Source: Intrasporangiaceae bacterium (GTDB lineage: Bacteria > Actinomycetota > Actinomycetes > Actinomycetales > Dermatophilaceae). From it: 40,075 nucleotides of DNA. The notes below the pieces were generated by a model. That model was not told the origin of the DNA. It was given only the letters and a program-made list of their open reading frames with translations, and did no database searches. Each line of letters opens with the position of its first letter. The first letter of the stretch is position 1. The DNA is taken from the NCBI GenBank assembly GCA_012838445.1, contig DUPF01000023.1, positions 1-40,075 on the forward strand, in the 5' to 3' direction. This document shows positions 1 through 9,363 of this stretch, one piece after another. A program made the translations under genes and the position numbers.

Positions 1-825
1 ACGGTCTACCAGGCGGTGTCCCTCTTCGATCACGTCACCGTCCAGTCCGGCGACGACTGGGAGATCACGATCGAGGGGTCCAAGGCGTTCGGGGTCCCGT
101 CCGATGAGAGCAACCTGGCGATGCGGGCGGCTCGACTGCTCGCGCAGAGCGCCGGGGTCGAGGACGCCGTCGAGATCGTCGTCGACAAGGAGATCCCCGT
201 CGCCGGGGGGATGGCGGGTGGATCCGCCGACGCCGCCGCGACGCTGGTCGCCTGCGACGAGTTGTGGGGCCTGGGGCTGAGCCGGGACGAACTGGCCGGG
301 ATCGGGGCCTCGCTCGGCTCCGACGTGCCCTTCCTCATCCACGGCGGCACGGCGATCGGCACCGGTCGCGGAGAGCTCATCACCCCGGTGCTCATGCGCG
401 GTGGGTACCACTGGGTGTTCGCCGCCGACGAGATCGGGCTGTCCACCCCGCAGGTGTATGCCGAACTCGACCGGCTCAGGGGGGATCGAGCGATCGAGGA
501 GCCGACCACGTCGCCGGAGTTGCTCGGGGCGTTGCGCAGCGGGGATCCGCAGGCTTTGGCTCCGCACCTGCGCAATGACCTGCAGGAGGCGGCGATCTCG
601 TTGCGTCCGAGCCTCGGTGGACTCATCGACGAAGGCCTCTCGTTCGGCGCGTTGGCCGCGATCGTGTCCGGGTCCGGACCGACGGTCGCCTACCTGGCCG
701 CCGATCACGAAGGTGCGATCGATCTGGCCGTCGCGTTGACCGCCTCCGGCGCGGTGCGCAACACCTATCGGGCGACCGGTCCGGTGCAGGGTGCCACGAT
801 GCGAGGAGTCCCGCGCATCGACTGA
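1..825 (+). CDS. ispE: 4-diphosphocytidyl-2-C-methyl-D-erythritol kinase, 5'-truncated by the window edge
   Basis: IspE phosphorylates the 2-hydroxyl of CDP-methylerythritol with ATP in the cytosolic MEP pathway to isopentenyl diphosphate. The reading frame is open from base 1 and 274 residues are visible; about 30 N-terminal residues of a roughly 300-residue protein lie outside the window. A GTG at 16 could be mistaken for a start, but the preceding codons read TVYQAV, the usual IspE text before SLFDHV. The GHMP-kinase glycine-rich ATP loop GGMAGGSADAA lies near residues 69-79 of the visible part, and a late SGSGPTVAYL matches the C-terminal GHMP motif. The ABC-F gene follows after 30 bp, a common actinobacterial order. 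Identification is secure; only the start is missing. Confidence 0.95.
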   Translation, partial: TVYQAVSLFDHVTVQSGDDWEITIEGSKAFGVPSDESNLAMRAARLLAQSAGVEDAVEIVVDKEIPVAGGMAGGSADAAATLVACDELWGLGLSRDELAGIGASLGSDVPFLIHGGTAIGTGRGELITPVLMRGGYHWVFAADEIGLSTPQVYAELDRLRGDRAIEEPTTSPELLGALRSGDPQALAPHLRNDLQEAAISLRPSLGGLIDEGLSFGALAAIVSGSGPTVAYLAADHEGAIDLAVALTASGAVRNTYRATGPVQGATMRGVPRID

Positions 826-855
826 CCGGTCGGTCGGCGCGGAAGCATCTCCACC

Positions 856-2706
856 ATGAGCAGACCCAGCACCCCCAATCTGATCAATCTCGAACGGGTC
901 AGCGTCAGCTTCGGACTGGATCCGGTCCTCGACGAGGTCTCACTCGGCATCGGCGGCGGTGACCGGGTCGGCGTCGTCGGCCGCAACGGGGGCGGCAAGT
1001 CCACCCTGCTCTCGGTCCTCGCAGGTATGCGTCCCCCCGACTCAGGGCGTGTCTCACGGACCGGTGGAGTCACCATCGGTGTGGTCCGCCAGAGCGACGA
1101 TCTGGATTCGAGCCTCTCGGTGCGCAGCAATGTCTTCGCCGATCGGGCCGAGCACGACTGGGCCGGGGACCCGCGGATCCGGGACATCGTCACCGGACTG
1201 TTGGGGCCGCTCGGCGGCGGGGTCGTCGACCTGGACGCCCCGGTCACGGCGATGTCCGGAGGGGAGCGCCGCCGGATCACCCTCGCCAGGGAACTGGTCT
1301 GGGCCCCTGATGTCCTCCTCCTCGACGAACCGACCAACCACCTCGACGTCGAAGGGGTTGCGTGGTTGGCCGACCATCTCGTCGGGCGATTCACCCGGCT
1401 GGACAACGCTCTCGTCGTCATCACCCACGATCGGTGGTTCCTCGATGCGGTCGCGACTCGGACCTGGGAGGTGGTCTCCGGCCAGGTCGTCGGCTACGAC
1501 GGCGGATACGCTGCCTACGTCCTGGCCAAGGCGGAACGGGAGCGACTCGCGGCGGTCACCGCCGAACGGCGCAACAACCTGCTCCGCAAGGAACTCGCCT
1601 GGCTGCGGCGGGGACCACCGGCCCGCACGAGCAAGCCGAAGTTCCGGATCGACGCCGCCAACGCCCTCATCGCCGATGAGCCACCGCCGCGAAACGACGT
1701 GGAACTGTTGGGTTTTGCGACCTCCCGGCTCGGCAAGGACGTCATCGACCTGCACGACGCGAGTGTCGTCGTGCCCACGGAGGACGGCGGCTCGCGCACC
1801 CTGTTGGACCGGGTCACCTGGCAGCTCGCACCGGGGGAGCGGATCGGCATCGTCGGGGTCAACGGTGCCGGCAAGTCGACGTTGCTGCGGGTGCTGGCCG
1901 GGGAGCAGCCACTGACGTCGGGCAAGCGCAAGCAGGGCGTGACCGTCGCGATCGGGCATCTCACCCAGGACGTCTCCGACCTGGAGCGGTATGCGTCGTG
2001 GCGGGTCATCGAGGCTGTCGAGGCGGTGCGCGCATACGTCCGGATCGGGGCCAAGGAACTCTCCGCCGCCCAGGTCGCCCAGCGCCTCGGCTTCACCGGG
2101 CCGGCCCAGCAGACCCGCGTCGCGGACCTGTCCGGGGGTGAGCGGCGCCGGCTGCAACTGACCCGCATCCTCATGGCGGAGCCGAATGTGCTCCTGCTCG
2201 ACGAACCGACCAACGATCTCGACATCGAGACCCTGACCTCACTCGAGGACATCCTCGACGGGTGGGCCGGGACCCTGCTCGTCGTCTCCCACGACCGATA
2301 CCTTCTCGAGCGGGTGTGCGACCGGCAGGTGGCACTCCTCGGTGACGGTCGGGTGCGCGACCTGCCCGGAGGGGTGGAGGAGTATCTACGGTTGCGGGCG
2401 GCGCTGGCTGCGGCGGCCGATCCGGTTGTGGTGGCGAGTCCCGCCACGGTCCCGCCCGATGCCTCAGCCCCACCGTCGCCCGGAGCGTCCCCGGCCGAGC
2501 AGCGCGAGGCCCGCAAGGTCATGGCCCGGGTGGAGCGCCAACTGGCCCGCCTGACTGAGCGCGAGAGCCGGATCCACGCGGCCATGGCCGATGCCGCCAC
2601 CGATCACGCCAAACTCGCCGAACTCAACCGCGAGGTGCAGCAGATCGCCGCCGAACGGGAGTCGCTCGAGGCGGAATGGCTCGAGGCCGCCGACGTCGTC
2701 GACTAG
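856..2706 (+). CDS. ABC-F family ATP-binding protein (Uup/EttA type)
   Basis: A 616-residue soluble protein with two ABC ATPase domains and no membrane segment, the architecture of ABC-F translation factors that act at the ribosomal E site. Domain 1 has Walker A GRNGGGKST (about 42-50), signature SGGERRR (about 134) and Walker B LLLDEPTNHLD (about 154-164). Domain 2 has GVNGAGKST (about 334-342), LSGGERRRLQL (about 425) and LLLDEPTNDLD (about 445). A Pro/Ala-rich linker (about 527-555) leads to a charged C-terminal helix pair of the Uup type. The cellular role (ribosome rescue, DNA-branch binding or antibiotic protection) cannot be read from sequence. Its stop overlaps the stop of the convergent tamR gene in one CTAG. 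Confidence 0.9.
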   Translation: MSRPSTPNLINLERVSVSFGLDPVLDEVSLGIGGGDRVGVVGRNGGGKSTLLSVLAGMRPPDSGRVSRTGGVTIGVVRQSDDLDSSLSVRSNVFADRAEHDWAGDPRIRDIVTGLLGPLGGGVVDLDAPVTAMSGGERRRITLARELVWAPDVLLLDEPTNHLDVEGVAWLADHLVGRFTRLDNALVVITHDRWFLDAVATRTWEVVSGQVVGYDGGYAAYVLAKAERERLAAVTAERRNNLLRKELAWLRRGPPARTSKPKFRIDAANALIADEPPPRNDVELLGFATSRLGKDVIDLHDASVVVPTEDGGSRTLLDRVTWQLAPGERIGIVGVNGAGKSTLLRVLAGEQPLTSGKRKQGVTVAIGHLTQDVSDLERYASWRVIEAVEAVRAYVRIGAKELSAAQVAQRLGFTGPAQQTRVADLSGGERRRLQLTRILMAEPNVLLLDEPTNDLDIETLTSLEDILDGWAGTLLVVSHDRYLLERVCDRQVALLGDGRVRDLPGGVEEYLRLRAALAAAADPVVVASPATVPPDASAPPSPGASPAEQREARKVMARVERQLARLTERESRIHAAMADAATDHAKLAELNREVQQIAAERESLEAEWLEAADVVD

Positions 2707-3230
2707 CGCGCCGTGGCCTCGGCCGAGGCGAGGAGGAGTTCCCGGAGGATCCGGGGAAGCACGGTCCGATCCTTGGGGTCGAGTGAGGCGATGAGTGCCT
2801 GCTCGTGATCGAGGAGGCTGTGCAGGGCACTGTCGACGACATCCTGACCCGTGGGGGTGAGTTGGACGAGCACACCGCGCCGGTCGCGCGGATCGGGGCG
2901 ACGCTGGACGAAGCCACGTTCGATGAGGCGGTCGACCCGGGTCGTCATCGTGCCGCTCGTGACCAGGGTCTCGGCGACGAGTTGGCCGGGGGAGAGTTCA
3001 TAGGGCGCACCGGCCCGGCGCAGCGCGGCGAGGACGTCGAACTCCCAGCCGTCCAGACCGTGCGTCGCGAAGGCGGTGGCCCGCATCCGCGCATGCTCCT
3101 TGGCGATGCGGGAGATCCGGGAGAGGACGTGGAGTGGCTCGACATCGAGATCGGGGCGCTCGCGCTGCCAGGCCGCGACGATGCGGTCGACGTCGTCGCC
3201 GGTCGCGGGAATCTCGGAGCCGGCGGTCAT
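2703..3230 (-). CDS. tamR: MarR-family regulator, UrtR/TamR subfamily
   Basis: A 175-residue winged-helix repressor. The N-terminal extra helix with a conserved Trp (IVAAWQRERPDLD) marks the UrtR branch (HucR, PecS, MftR, TamR). The HTH and wing follow (LVTSGTMTTRVDRLIERG, then RRPDPRDRRG). It is divergent from a trans-aconitate methyltransferase gene, the arrangement known for Streptomyces TamR, whose ligands are citrate, cis- and trans-aconitate and isocitrate. I chose the ATG at 3230 because a TAGACT box lies exactly 7 nt upstream, giving a leaderless transcript; an in-frame ATG at 3251 would place the N-terminus at the operator edge. Predicted role: represses itself and tam when TCA-cycle acids are low. 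That is inferred from family and context. Confidence 0.82.
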   Translation of the reverse strand: MTAGSEIPATGDDVDRIVAAWQRERPDLDVEPLHVLSRISRIAKEHARMRATAFATHGLDGWEFDVLAALRRAGAPYELSPGQLVAETLVTSGTMTTRVDRLIERGFVQRRPDPRDRRGVLVQLTPTGQDVVDSALHSLLDHEQALIASLDPKDRTVLPRILRELLLASAEATAR

Positions 3231-3237
3231 GGGACCA

Positions 3238-3289
3238 AGTCTAGCCCCCATCAAATATCTTGACATCAAGATAAAAAGGTTGGCAGGCT
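3238..3289. promoter_or_regulatory. Face-to-face leaderless promoters of tamR and tam
   Basis: On the minus strand TAGACT (3238-3243) is followed by 7 nt and then the tamR ATG. On the plus strand CAGGCT (3284-3289) is followed by 7 nt and then the tam ATG, with TTGACA 18 nt upstream. Neither gene has a convincing Shine-Dalgarno. Both transcripts probably begin at the start codon, common in actinobacteria. The plus -10 is weaker than the minus one. Confidence 0.5.
3256..3273. promoter_or_regulatory. Perfect 8-2-8 palindromic operator for the MarR/TamR regulator
   Basis: TATCTTGACATCAAGATA is an exact inverted repeat (8-bp arms, CA centre) midway between two divergent genes. Size and symmetry fit a MarR dimer site. 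It covers a TTGACA -35-like hexamer (3260-3265) reading toward tam, so occupancy should block that promoter. Confidence 0.8.
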
Positions 3290-3296
3290 GGGTGTC

Positions 3297-4106
3297 ATGG
3301 CTGAGCCGACCTGGGATCCGAGTCAGTATGCGCGCTTCGGCGACGAACGGAGTCGACCCTTCACCGACCTCGTGGGCCGCGTCGCTGCCACCTCTCCCGA
3401 CGCGGTCGTCGACCTCGGGTGCGGCAACGGCCCGCTCACCCTTTCCCTCGCCGAGAAGTGGCCGAACGCCCGGATCGTCGGCGTGGACCATTCGCCGCAG
3501 ATGCTCGCAGCGGCCCGGGCGCTCGATGCTGCGGGTCGGGTCGAATGGGTCGAGGCGGACCTGCGGGCCTGGGACCCGAGTCAGCTCGGCGCCGCCCCCG
3601 ATGTCGTCGTGAGCAACGCAGCCCTGCAATGGGTTCCGGGCCATCAGGACCTCATCGCCCGGGTCGTCACCGCCCTGGCGCCGGGCGGCTGGTTCGCCAT
3701 GCAGGTCCCTGACAACCTGGACGCCCCGTCGCACGCACTGATGCGGGAGGTGGCGGCCACGCACCCCCGAGCCGCGGACCTGACCCCTGCGGTGACGCGG
3801 TTGCAGGTGGAGCCGCCCGAGGCATACCTCGAGCAACTCGCCGGACTGGGCTGCGCTGTCGATGTGTGGAGCACGACGTATTTCCACGTCCTGGATCCCG
3901 GTGGGGCGGAGCCGGATCCGGTGCTCGAATGGGTCAAGGGAACGGGGCTGCGGCCGGTCCTGGCGCTGCTGACGGATCCGGGGGAGCGCGAGGAGTTCCT
4001 CTCCGTCTACCGGCAGCGGCTGCGCGAGGCCTATCCGCGCACGGATGCCGGGGTCGTCCTGCCGTTCCGGCGCACCTTCGCCGTGGCCCGCACGCGAGGC
4101 GCCTGA
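3297..4106 (+). CDS. tam: Trans-aconitate 2-methyltransferase
   Basis: A 269-residue class I SAM methyltransferase. Motif I is VVDLGCGNG (37-45), post-I is GVDHSPQML (about 65), and the substrate-side text SNAALQWV followed by FAMQVPDN is typical of Tam. The enzyme methylates trans-aconitate, which forms spontaneously from cis-aconitate and inhibits aconitase, so it relieves that inhibition in the cytosol. The start at 3297 fits the leaderless promoter; no other in-frame ATG precedes it closely. The MarR-type neighbour and palindromic operator support this over a generic methyltransferase. The next gene starts inside its stop (TGATG), so the two are co-translated. Confidence 0.88.
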   Translation: MAEPTWDPSQYARFGDERSRPFTDLVGRVAATSPDAVVDLGCGNGPLTLSLAEKWPNARIVGVDHSPQMLAAARALDAAGRVEWVEADLRAWDPSQLGAAPDVVVSNAALQWVPGHQDLIARVVTALAPGGWFAMQVPDNLDAPSHALMREVAATHPRAADLTPAVTRLQVEPPEAYLEQLAGLGCAVDVWSTTYFHVLDPGGAEPDPVLEWVKGTGLRPVLALLTDPGEREEFLSVYRQRLREAYPRTDAGVVLPFRRTFAVARTRGA

Positions 4107-4477
4107 TGGCTGCCCTCGGTCTCCACCACGTGCTCATCGCCGCTCCGGCCGGCTCCGAGGATGCCCTCCGGGGGTTCTACGGCGACCTCGTCGGACTGGT
4201 CGAGATCCCCAAGCCGCCGCTCCTGGCGGCCCGCGGCGGAGTGTGGTTCCAGGTCGGCGACCAGGAGTTGCACTGCGGGGTCGAGTCCGAGTTCGTCCCG
4301 GCCCGCAAGGCCCACCCCTGCCTGGTCGTCGACGATCTCGACGCGCTGGCCGGTCGCGTCGCGGCCAGCGGCGGAAAGGTGACGTGGGCCGACGAGATCC
4401 CGGGCGTGCGGCGATTCCACACCAACGATCCGGTGGGGAACCGGGTCGAGTTCCAGGCCGCGCGCCACGCCGGCTAG
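4106..4477 (+). CDS. VOC (glyoxalase/bleomycin resistance) family protein
   Basis: A 123-residue single-module vicinal-oxygen-chelate protein beginning LGLHHVLIAAP. Candidate metal ligands are the His pair at 7-8, His56 (ELHCGVE) and Glu115 (NRVEFQ), spaced as in small VOC metalloproteins. Its ATG at 4106 overlaps the tam stop, so it is translationally coupled and under TamR control. Substrate unknown: VOC proteins of this size act as lyases, isomerases or binding proteins. The co-operon position suggests processing of a small carboxylic acid or its methyl ester, but that is inference. It ends 10 bp before the convergent tetR stop. Confidence 0.75.
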   Translation: MAALGLHHVLIAAPAGSEDALRGFYGDLVGLVEIPKPPLLAARGGVWFQVGDQELHCGVESEFVPARKAHPCLVVDDLDALAGRVAASGGKVTWADEIPGVRRFHTNDPVGNRVEFQAARHAG

Positions 4478-4487
4478 CACCCAGGGA

Positions 4488-5141
4488 TCAGCGCGAGATC
4501 GGCTCGGACAGGGTCGGCTTGCGCTCGAGCTCGGTCAGGCCGTTCCACGCGAGGTTGACGACGTGGGCGGCCACCTCGTGCTTCTTGAACTTGCGTGAGT
4601 CCAGCCACCACTGGCCGGTCATCGCGATCATCCCGACGAGCATCTGCGCATACATCGGGGCGGCCTTGGTGTCGAGTTTGTGCCGCTTGAACGCGGCCAC
4701 CATGATGTGCTCGACCTGGCTCGCGATATCGGACATCAGGCTCGCGAAGGTCCCCGTCGACTGCCCGGGAGGGCTGTCCCGCACGAGGATCCGGAACCCG
4801 TCGGCAGATCCCTCGATGTAGTCCAGCAGGGCTAGCGCCGCCCGCTCGATGAGCTGTCGGGAGGTGCCGCCGGAGGTCAGTGCCCCCTGGATCGCACCGA
4901 GCAGGGCTTCGATCTCACGGTCGACGACCACCGCATACAGCCCCTCCTTGCCGCCGAAGTGCTCATAGATGACCGGCTTGGACACACTCGCCTGCGCAGC
5001 GATCTCCTCCACCGAGGTGCCCTCGAAACCCTTCTCGGCGAAGAGTTTTCGGCCGACATTGACCAACTGCTCCCGGCGCTGCTTGCCGGTCATCCGGGCG
5101 CGCGCCGCAGAAACTGCGGCCGGTGGGGTGGGACTGGACAT
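4488..5141 (-). CDS. TetR/AcrR family transcriptional regulator
   Basis: A 217-residue TetR protein if it starts at 5141. The N-terminal HTH runs from about residue 17 (MTGKQRREQL) through TSVEEIAAQASVSKPVIYEH to about 62; the rest is the helical ligand domain. Its ATG lies 2 nt downstream of the tRNA-Gln discriminator base, with no Shine-Dalgarno. If this start is used, tRNA 3' processing would yield a leaderless mRNA. The alternative start Met17 (5093) would put a perfect 7-bp hairpin (5104-5120, GCCGCAG arms, 3-nt loop) in the leader, where it could end or attenuate transcription. Ligand and targets unknown. Confidence 0.85.
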   Translation of the reverse strand: MSSPTPPAAVSAARARMTGKQRREQLVNVGRKLFAEKGFEGTSVEEIAAQASVSKPVIYEHFGGKEGLYAVVVDREIEALLGAIQGALTSGGTSRQLIERAALALLDYIEGSADGFRILVRDSPPGQSTGTFASLMSDIASQVEHIMVAAFKRHKLDTKAAPMYAQMLVGMIAMTGQWWLDSRKFKKHEVAAHVVNLAWNGLTELERKPTLSEPISR

Positions 5142-5142
5142 G

Positions 5143-5221
5143 CTCCCCGGGTAGGAATCGAACCTACGTCGCTAATCCTGATTCAAAGTCAGGCGGGCCC
5201 TACCAGCAGACCAACCGGGGA
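5143..5221 (-). tRNA. tRNA-Gln (anticodon UUG)
   Basis: Read on the minus strand: 7-bp acceptor TCCCCGG/CCGGGGA, anticodon arm CCTGA-CTTTGAA-TCAGG with anticodon TTG, T arm GTAGG-TTCGATT-CCTAC, discriminator G, CCA not encoded. The variable region between anticodon and T stems is about 9 nt (ATTAGCGAC), longer than the usual 4-5, giving 79 nt. A possible -10 TACCCT lies at 5252-5257. gdhA is upstream and a tetR gene immediately downstream on the same strand. Confidence 0.92.
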
Positions 5222-5225
5222 ACGG

Positions 5226-5241
5226 GTCCGACGGGTCGGAC
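5226..5241 (-). terminator. Short perfect hairpin between gdhA and tRNA-Gln
   Basis: GTCCGAC-gg-GTCGGAC gives 7-bp arms with a 2-nt loop, 5 nt upstream of the mature tRNA 5' end. There is no U-run. It could stop gdhA readthrough or guide tRNA 5' processing; sequence alone does not decide. Confidence 0.35.
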
Positions 5242-5293
5242 TCAACCTCCCAGGGTAGTCGAGTCCGCATGAGCGGCCGATTTCCGTCCCAAT

Positions 5294-5317
5294 GGGGAGG
5301 GGGTGGGGGGGAGGGGG
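5294..5317 (+). other. G-quadruplex-type tract (G4-A-G5-T-G7-A-G5)
   Basis: Four G-runs of 4, 5, 7 and 5 separated by single bases on the plus strand, an ideal single-nt-loop quadruplex pattern. It starts 17 bp beyond the gdhA stop on the template strand of gdhA transcription, so the nascent RNA is C-rich while the DNA template is G-rich. It may slow or release RNA polymerase between gdhA and tRNA-Gln. Confidence 0.6.
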
Positions 5318-5333
5318 TATGCGGTCCGCGCCT

Positions 5334-6749
<1,416 letters not shown>

Positions 6750-6777
6750 TCACCAGCGCCGATCCAGGCCCGGCTCG

Positions 6778-6802
6778 GGCGGTGCCTCACCGCCGGTAGA
6801 GT
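6778..6802 (+). promoter_or_regulatory. Probable glmU promoter with internal inverted repeat
   Basis: A TAGAGT -10-like box (6797-6802) lies 42 bp before the glmU start. Just upstream, GGCGGTG-CCT-CACCGCC (6778-6794) is a perfect 7-bp dyad where the -35 spacer would be, a position where a bound protein would block initiation. No good -35 hexamer is visible. Confidence 0.4.
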
Positions 6803-6844
6803 GAAGTCCAGTCAGCCCGGAATCCACCACAGGGAGACACCTGC

Positions 6845-8335
6845 GTGAACCCGACCCGCCCAGCTGCTGTTGTCATCCTCGCCGCAGGTGAGGGCACCCG
6901 GATGAAGTCGGATCTGCCCAAGGTCCTGCACCCGATCGGCGGCAGGTCCCTCGTCGGTCACGCGATCCGCGCCGCGCGCACCACGCAGGCCCGCTATGTC
7001 GAGGTCGTCGTGCGGCACCAGCGTGACCGGGTGGTCGAGCACTGTCGCGAGCTGGACGCCGACCTGCTCTTCGCCGACCAGGACGAGACCAAGGGCACCG
7101 GCCGGGCCGTGGAGTGCGGCCTGGCCGCCCTGCCCGACGGGCTCGACGGCACGATCCTCGTCACTTCCGGGGACGTCCCGCTGCTCAGCGGACAGACCCT
7201 GCTCGACCTGACCGCCAAGCACCAGGCCGACGGGGCCGCTGTCACGCTCGTCTCGGCCAGGGTGCCCAACCCGTTCGGCTACGGCCGCGTCATCCGCGGG
7301 GCCGACGGCTCGGTCGAGGCCATCGTCGAGCACAAGGACGCCACCGCCGAACAGCACGCCATCGACGAGATCAACGCAGGGATCTACGCCTTCGACGCCG
7401 CCGTGCTGCGGGAGTCGCTGGCCAAGGTCACGACGCAGAACGCCCAGGGTGAGAAATACCTCACCGACGTCATCAGGATCGCCAGGGCGAGCGGTCGTCT
7501 GGTCCAGGCCCACGTCGTCGACGACCTCTGGCAGACCGAGGGCGTCAACGACCGGGTCCAGCTCGCCAACCTCGGCCGCGTGCTCAACCAGCGGGTTTGC
7601 GAACAACACATGCGCGACGGCGTGACCATCGTCGACCCGACCACGACGTGGATCGACGTCGACGTCTCGATCGGCCGGGACACCACGATCCTGCCCGGCA
7701 CCCACCTGCTCGGTGCCACGAGCATCGGCTCGGGCGCCCGGATCGGACCCGACGTCACCCTCATCGACACCGAGGTCCACGACGACGCCACCGTGCTGCG
7801 CAGCCACGCCGAACTGTCCGTCATCGGGGTCGGAGCAACGGTCGGGCCCTACTCCCACCTGCGGGTCGGCACCGTCCTCGGACCCAAGGGCAAGATCGGC
7901 GGCTTCGTCGAGACCAAGAACGCCGACATCGGCCCCGGCGCCAAGCTCCCGCACCTGAGTTATGTCGGGGACGCCACGATCGGGGAGGGCGCCAACATCG
8001 GCGCGGGCGTGATCTTCGCGAACTACGACGGAGTGAACAAGCACCACACGAACGTCGGCCGGTACGCCTTCGTCGGATCGGACTCGGTGCTCATCGCCCC
8101 CCTCACCGTCGGGGACGGCACCTACGTCGGAGCCGGATCGGCCCTGACCCAGGACGTCGAGCCCGGTCAGATCGCCGTCGCCCGGGGCCGGCAACGCAAC
8201 ATCGACGGCTGGGTCGCCCGATCCCGACCCGGGACCAAGGCGGCTGAAGCCGCCGAAGCCGCGGAACCGCATACCGAATCTCCTGCTGAACCCACCCCCG
8301 AACCCACTGCCGAGGAAGGAACCAGCGCACCGTGA
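6845..8335 (+). CDS. glmU: Bifunctional GlcN-1-P acetyltransferase / GlcNAc-1-P uridylyltransferase
   Basis: A 496-residue GlmU, making UDP-GlcNAc for peptidoglycan. The N-terminal pyrophosphorylase has LAAGEGTRMKSDLPKVLHP (12-30), whose GxGTRM-K loop binds UTP. The C-terminal part is a left-handed beta-helix of hexapeptide repeats with the acetyl-transfer His/Asn text SYVGDATIGEGANIGAGVIF. A Glu/Ala/Pro-rich tail of about 40 residues is longer than in E. coli (456 aa), as in other actinobacteria. GTG start at 6845 with AGGGAG upstream. The stop overlaps the GTG of prs by 4 bp (GTGA), so the two are translationally coupled, the standard glmU-prs operon. Confidence 0.97.
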   Translation: MNPTRPAAVVILAAGEGTRMKSDLPKVLHPIGGRSLVGHAIRAARTTQARYVEVVVRHQRDRVVEHCRELDADLLFADQDETKGTGRAVECGLAALPDGLDGTILVTSGDVPLLSGQTLLDLTAKHQADGAAVTLVSARVPNPFGYGRVIRGADGSVEAIVEHKDATAEQHAIDEINAGIYAFDAAVLRESLAKVTTQNAQGEKYLTDVIRIARASGRLVQAHVVDDLWQTEGVNDRVQLANLGRVLNQRVCEQHMRDGVTIVDPTTTWIDVDVSIGRDTTILPGTHLLGATSIGSGARIGPDVTLIDTEVHDDATVLRSHAELSVIGVGATVGPYSHLRVGTVLGPKGKIGGFVETKNADIGPGAKLPHLSYVGDATIGEGANIGAGVIFANYDGVNKHHTNVGRYAFVGSDSVLIAPLTVGDGTYVGAGSALTQDVEPGQIAVARGRQRNIDGWVARSRPGTKAAEAAEAAEPHTESPAEPTPEPTAEEGTSAP

Positions 8336-9363
8336 GCAAGGACCGGGCGAGTGCTGCCCGTGGAGGCAAGGACAAGGACCGGCGCCTCGGGATCCAGAAG
8401 CGCACCAAGAAGAACCTGATGGTCTTCTCCGGGCGTGCCCATCCCGGTCTGGCTCAGGAGGTGGCCGCCGAACTCGGGACCGAACTCGTCCCGACCAGCG
8501 CCTACGACTTCGCCAACGGCGAGATCTACGTCCGCTATGAGGAGTCGGTGCGCGGGTGCGACGCCTTCGTCCTGCAGAGCCACACCGCGCCGATCAACGA
8601 GTCGATCATGGAGCACCTGCTCATGATCGACGCGCTCAAACGCGCCTCCGCCAAGCGGATCACCGTCGTCCTGCCGTTCTACGGCTATGCGCGCCAGGAC
8701 AAGAAGCACCGCGGCCGGGAGCCGATCTCGGCCCGGCTCATCGCCGACCTGTTCGCGGCGGCGGGAGCGGACCGGCTCATGGCCGTCGACCTGCACACCG
8801 CCCAGATCCAGGGCTTCTTCGACGGGCCGGTCGACCACCTCATGGCGCTGCCGATCCTGAGCAACTACGTGCGGCAGAAGTACGGTGACCAGGATCTGGC
8901 CGTCGTCTCACCCGACGCCGGGCGGATCAAGGTCGCCGAGCAGTGGTCCCAGCGTCTCGGTGGGGCGCCCCTGGCGTTCATCCACAAGACCCGCGACATC
9001 GACCGGCCCAACGAGTCCTCCGCGAACCGGGTCGTCGGTGAGGTCGCCGGCCGGTTGTGTGTCCTCGTCGACGACATGATCGACACCGGCGGGACGATCA
9101 CCAAGGCGGCCGATGCGCTGATGAAGGACGGCGCCGCCGGCGTCGTCATCGCCGCGACGCACGCCATCCTGTCCGGGCCGGCGATCGAGCGGCTCCAGGC
9201 CTGCGCCGCCCAGGAGGTCGTCGTGACGAACACCCTGCCGATCGGACCGGAGTCACAGTTCGACGGACTGACGACGCTGTCCATCGCCCCGCTCATCAGT
9301 CGGGCCATCAAGGAGGTCTTCGAGGACGGCTCGGTGACCTCGATGTTCGACGGTCACGCCTGA
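8332..9363 (+). CDS. prs: Ribose-phosphate pyrophosphokinase (PRPP synthetase)
   Basis: A 343-residue class I PRPP synthetase transferring pyrophosphate from ATP to ribose 5-phosphate; PRPP feeds purine, pyrimidine, NAD, His and Trp synthesis. Seen: FANGEIYVRYEESVRG (regulatory flexible region), FYGYARQDKKHRGREPISA (ATP site), VDLHTAQIQGFFD (metal site) and the PRPP loop LVDDMIDTGGTI. A basic N-terminal extension of about 29 residues precedes the core, longer than the roughly 315-aa norm. The GTG start overlaps glmU. Its last 10 bp overlap the 3' end of the convergent CGNR gene. Confidence 0.97.
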   Translation: MSKDRASAARGGKDKDRRLGIQKRTKKNLMVFSGRAHPGLAQEVAAELGTELVPTSAYDFANGEIYVRYEESVRGCDAFVLQSHTAPINESIMEHLLMIDALKRASAKRITVVLPFYGYARQDKKHRGREPISARLIADLFAAAGADRLMAVDLHTAQIQGFFDGPVDHLMALPILSNYVRQKYGDQDLAVVSPDAGRIKVAEQWSQRLGGAPLAFIHKTRDIDRPNESSANRVVGEVAGRLCVLVDDMIDTGGTITKAADALMKDGAAGVVIAATHAILSGPAIERLQACAAQEVVVTNTLPIGPESQFDGLTTLSIAPLISRAIKEVFEDGSVTSMFDGHA

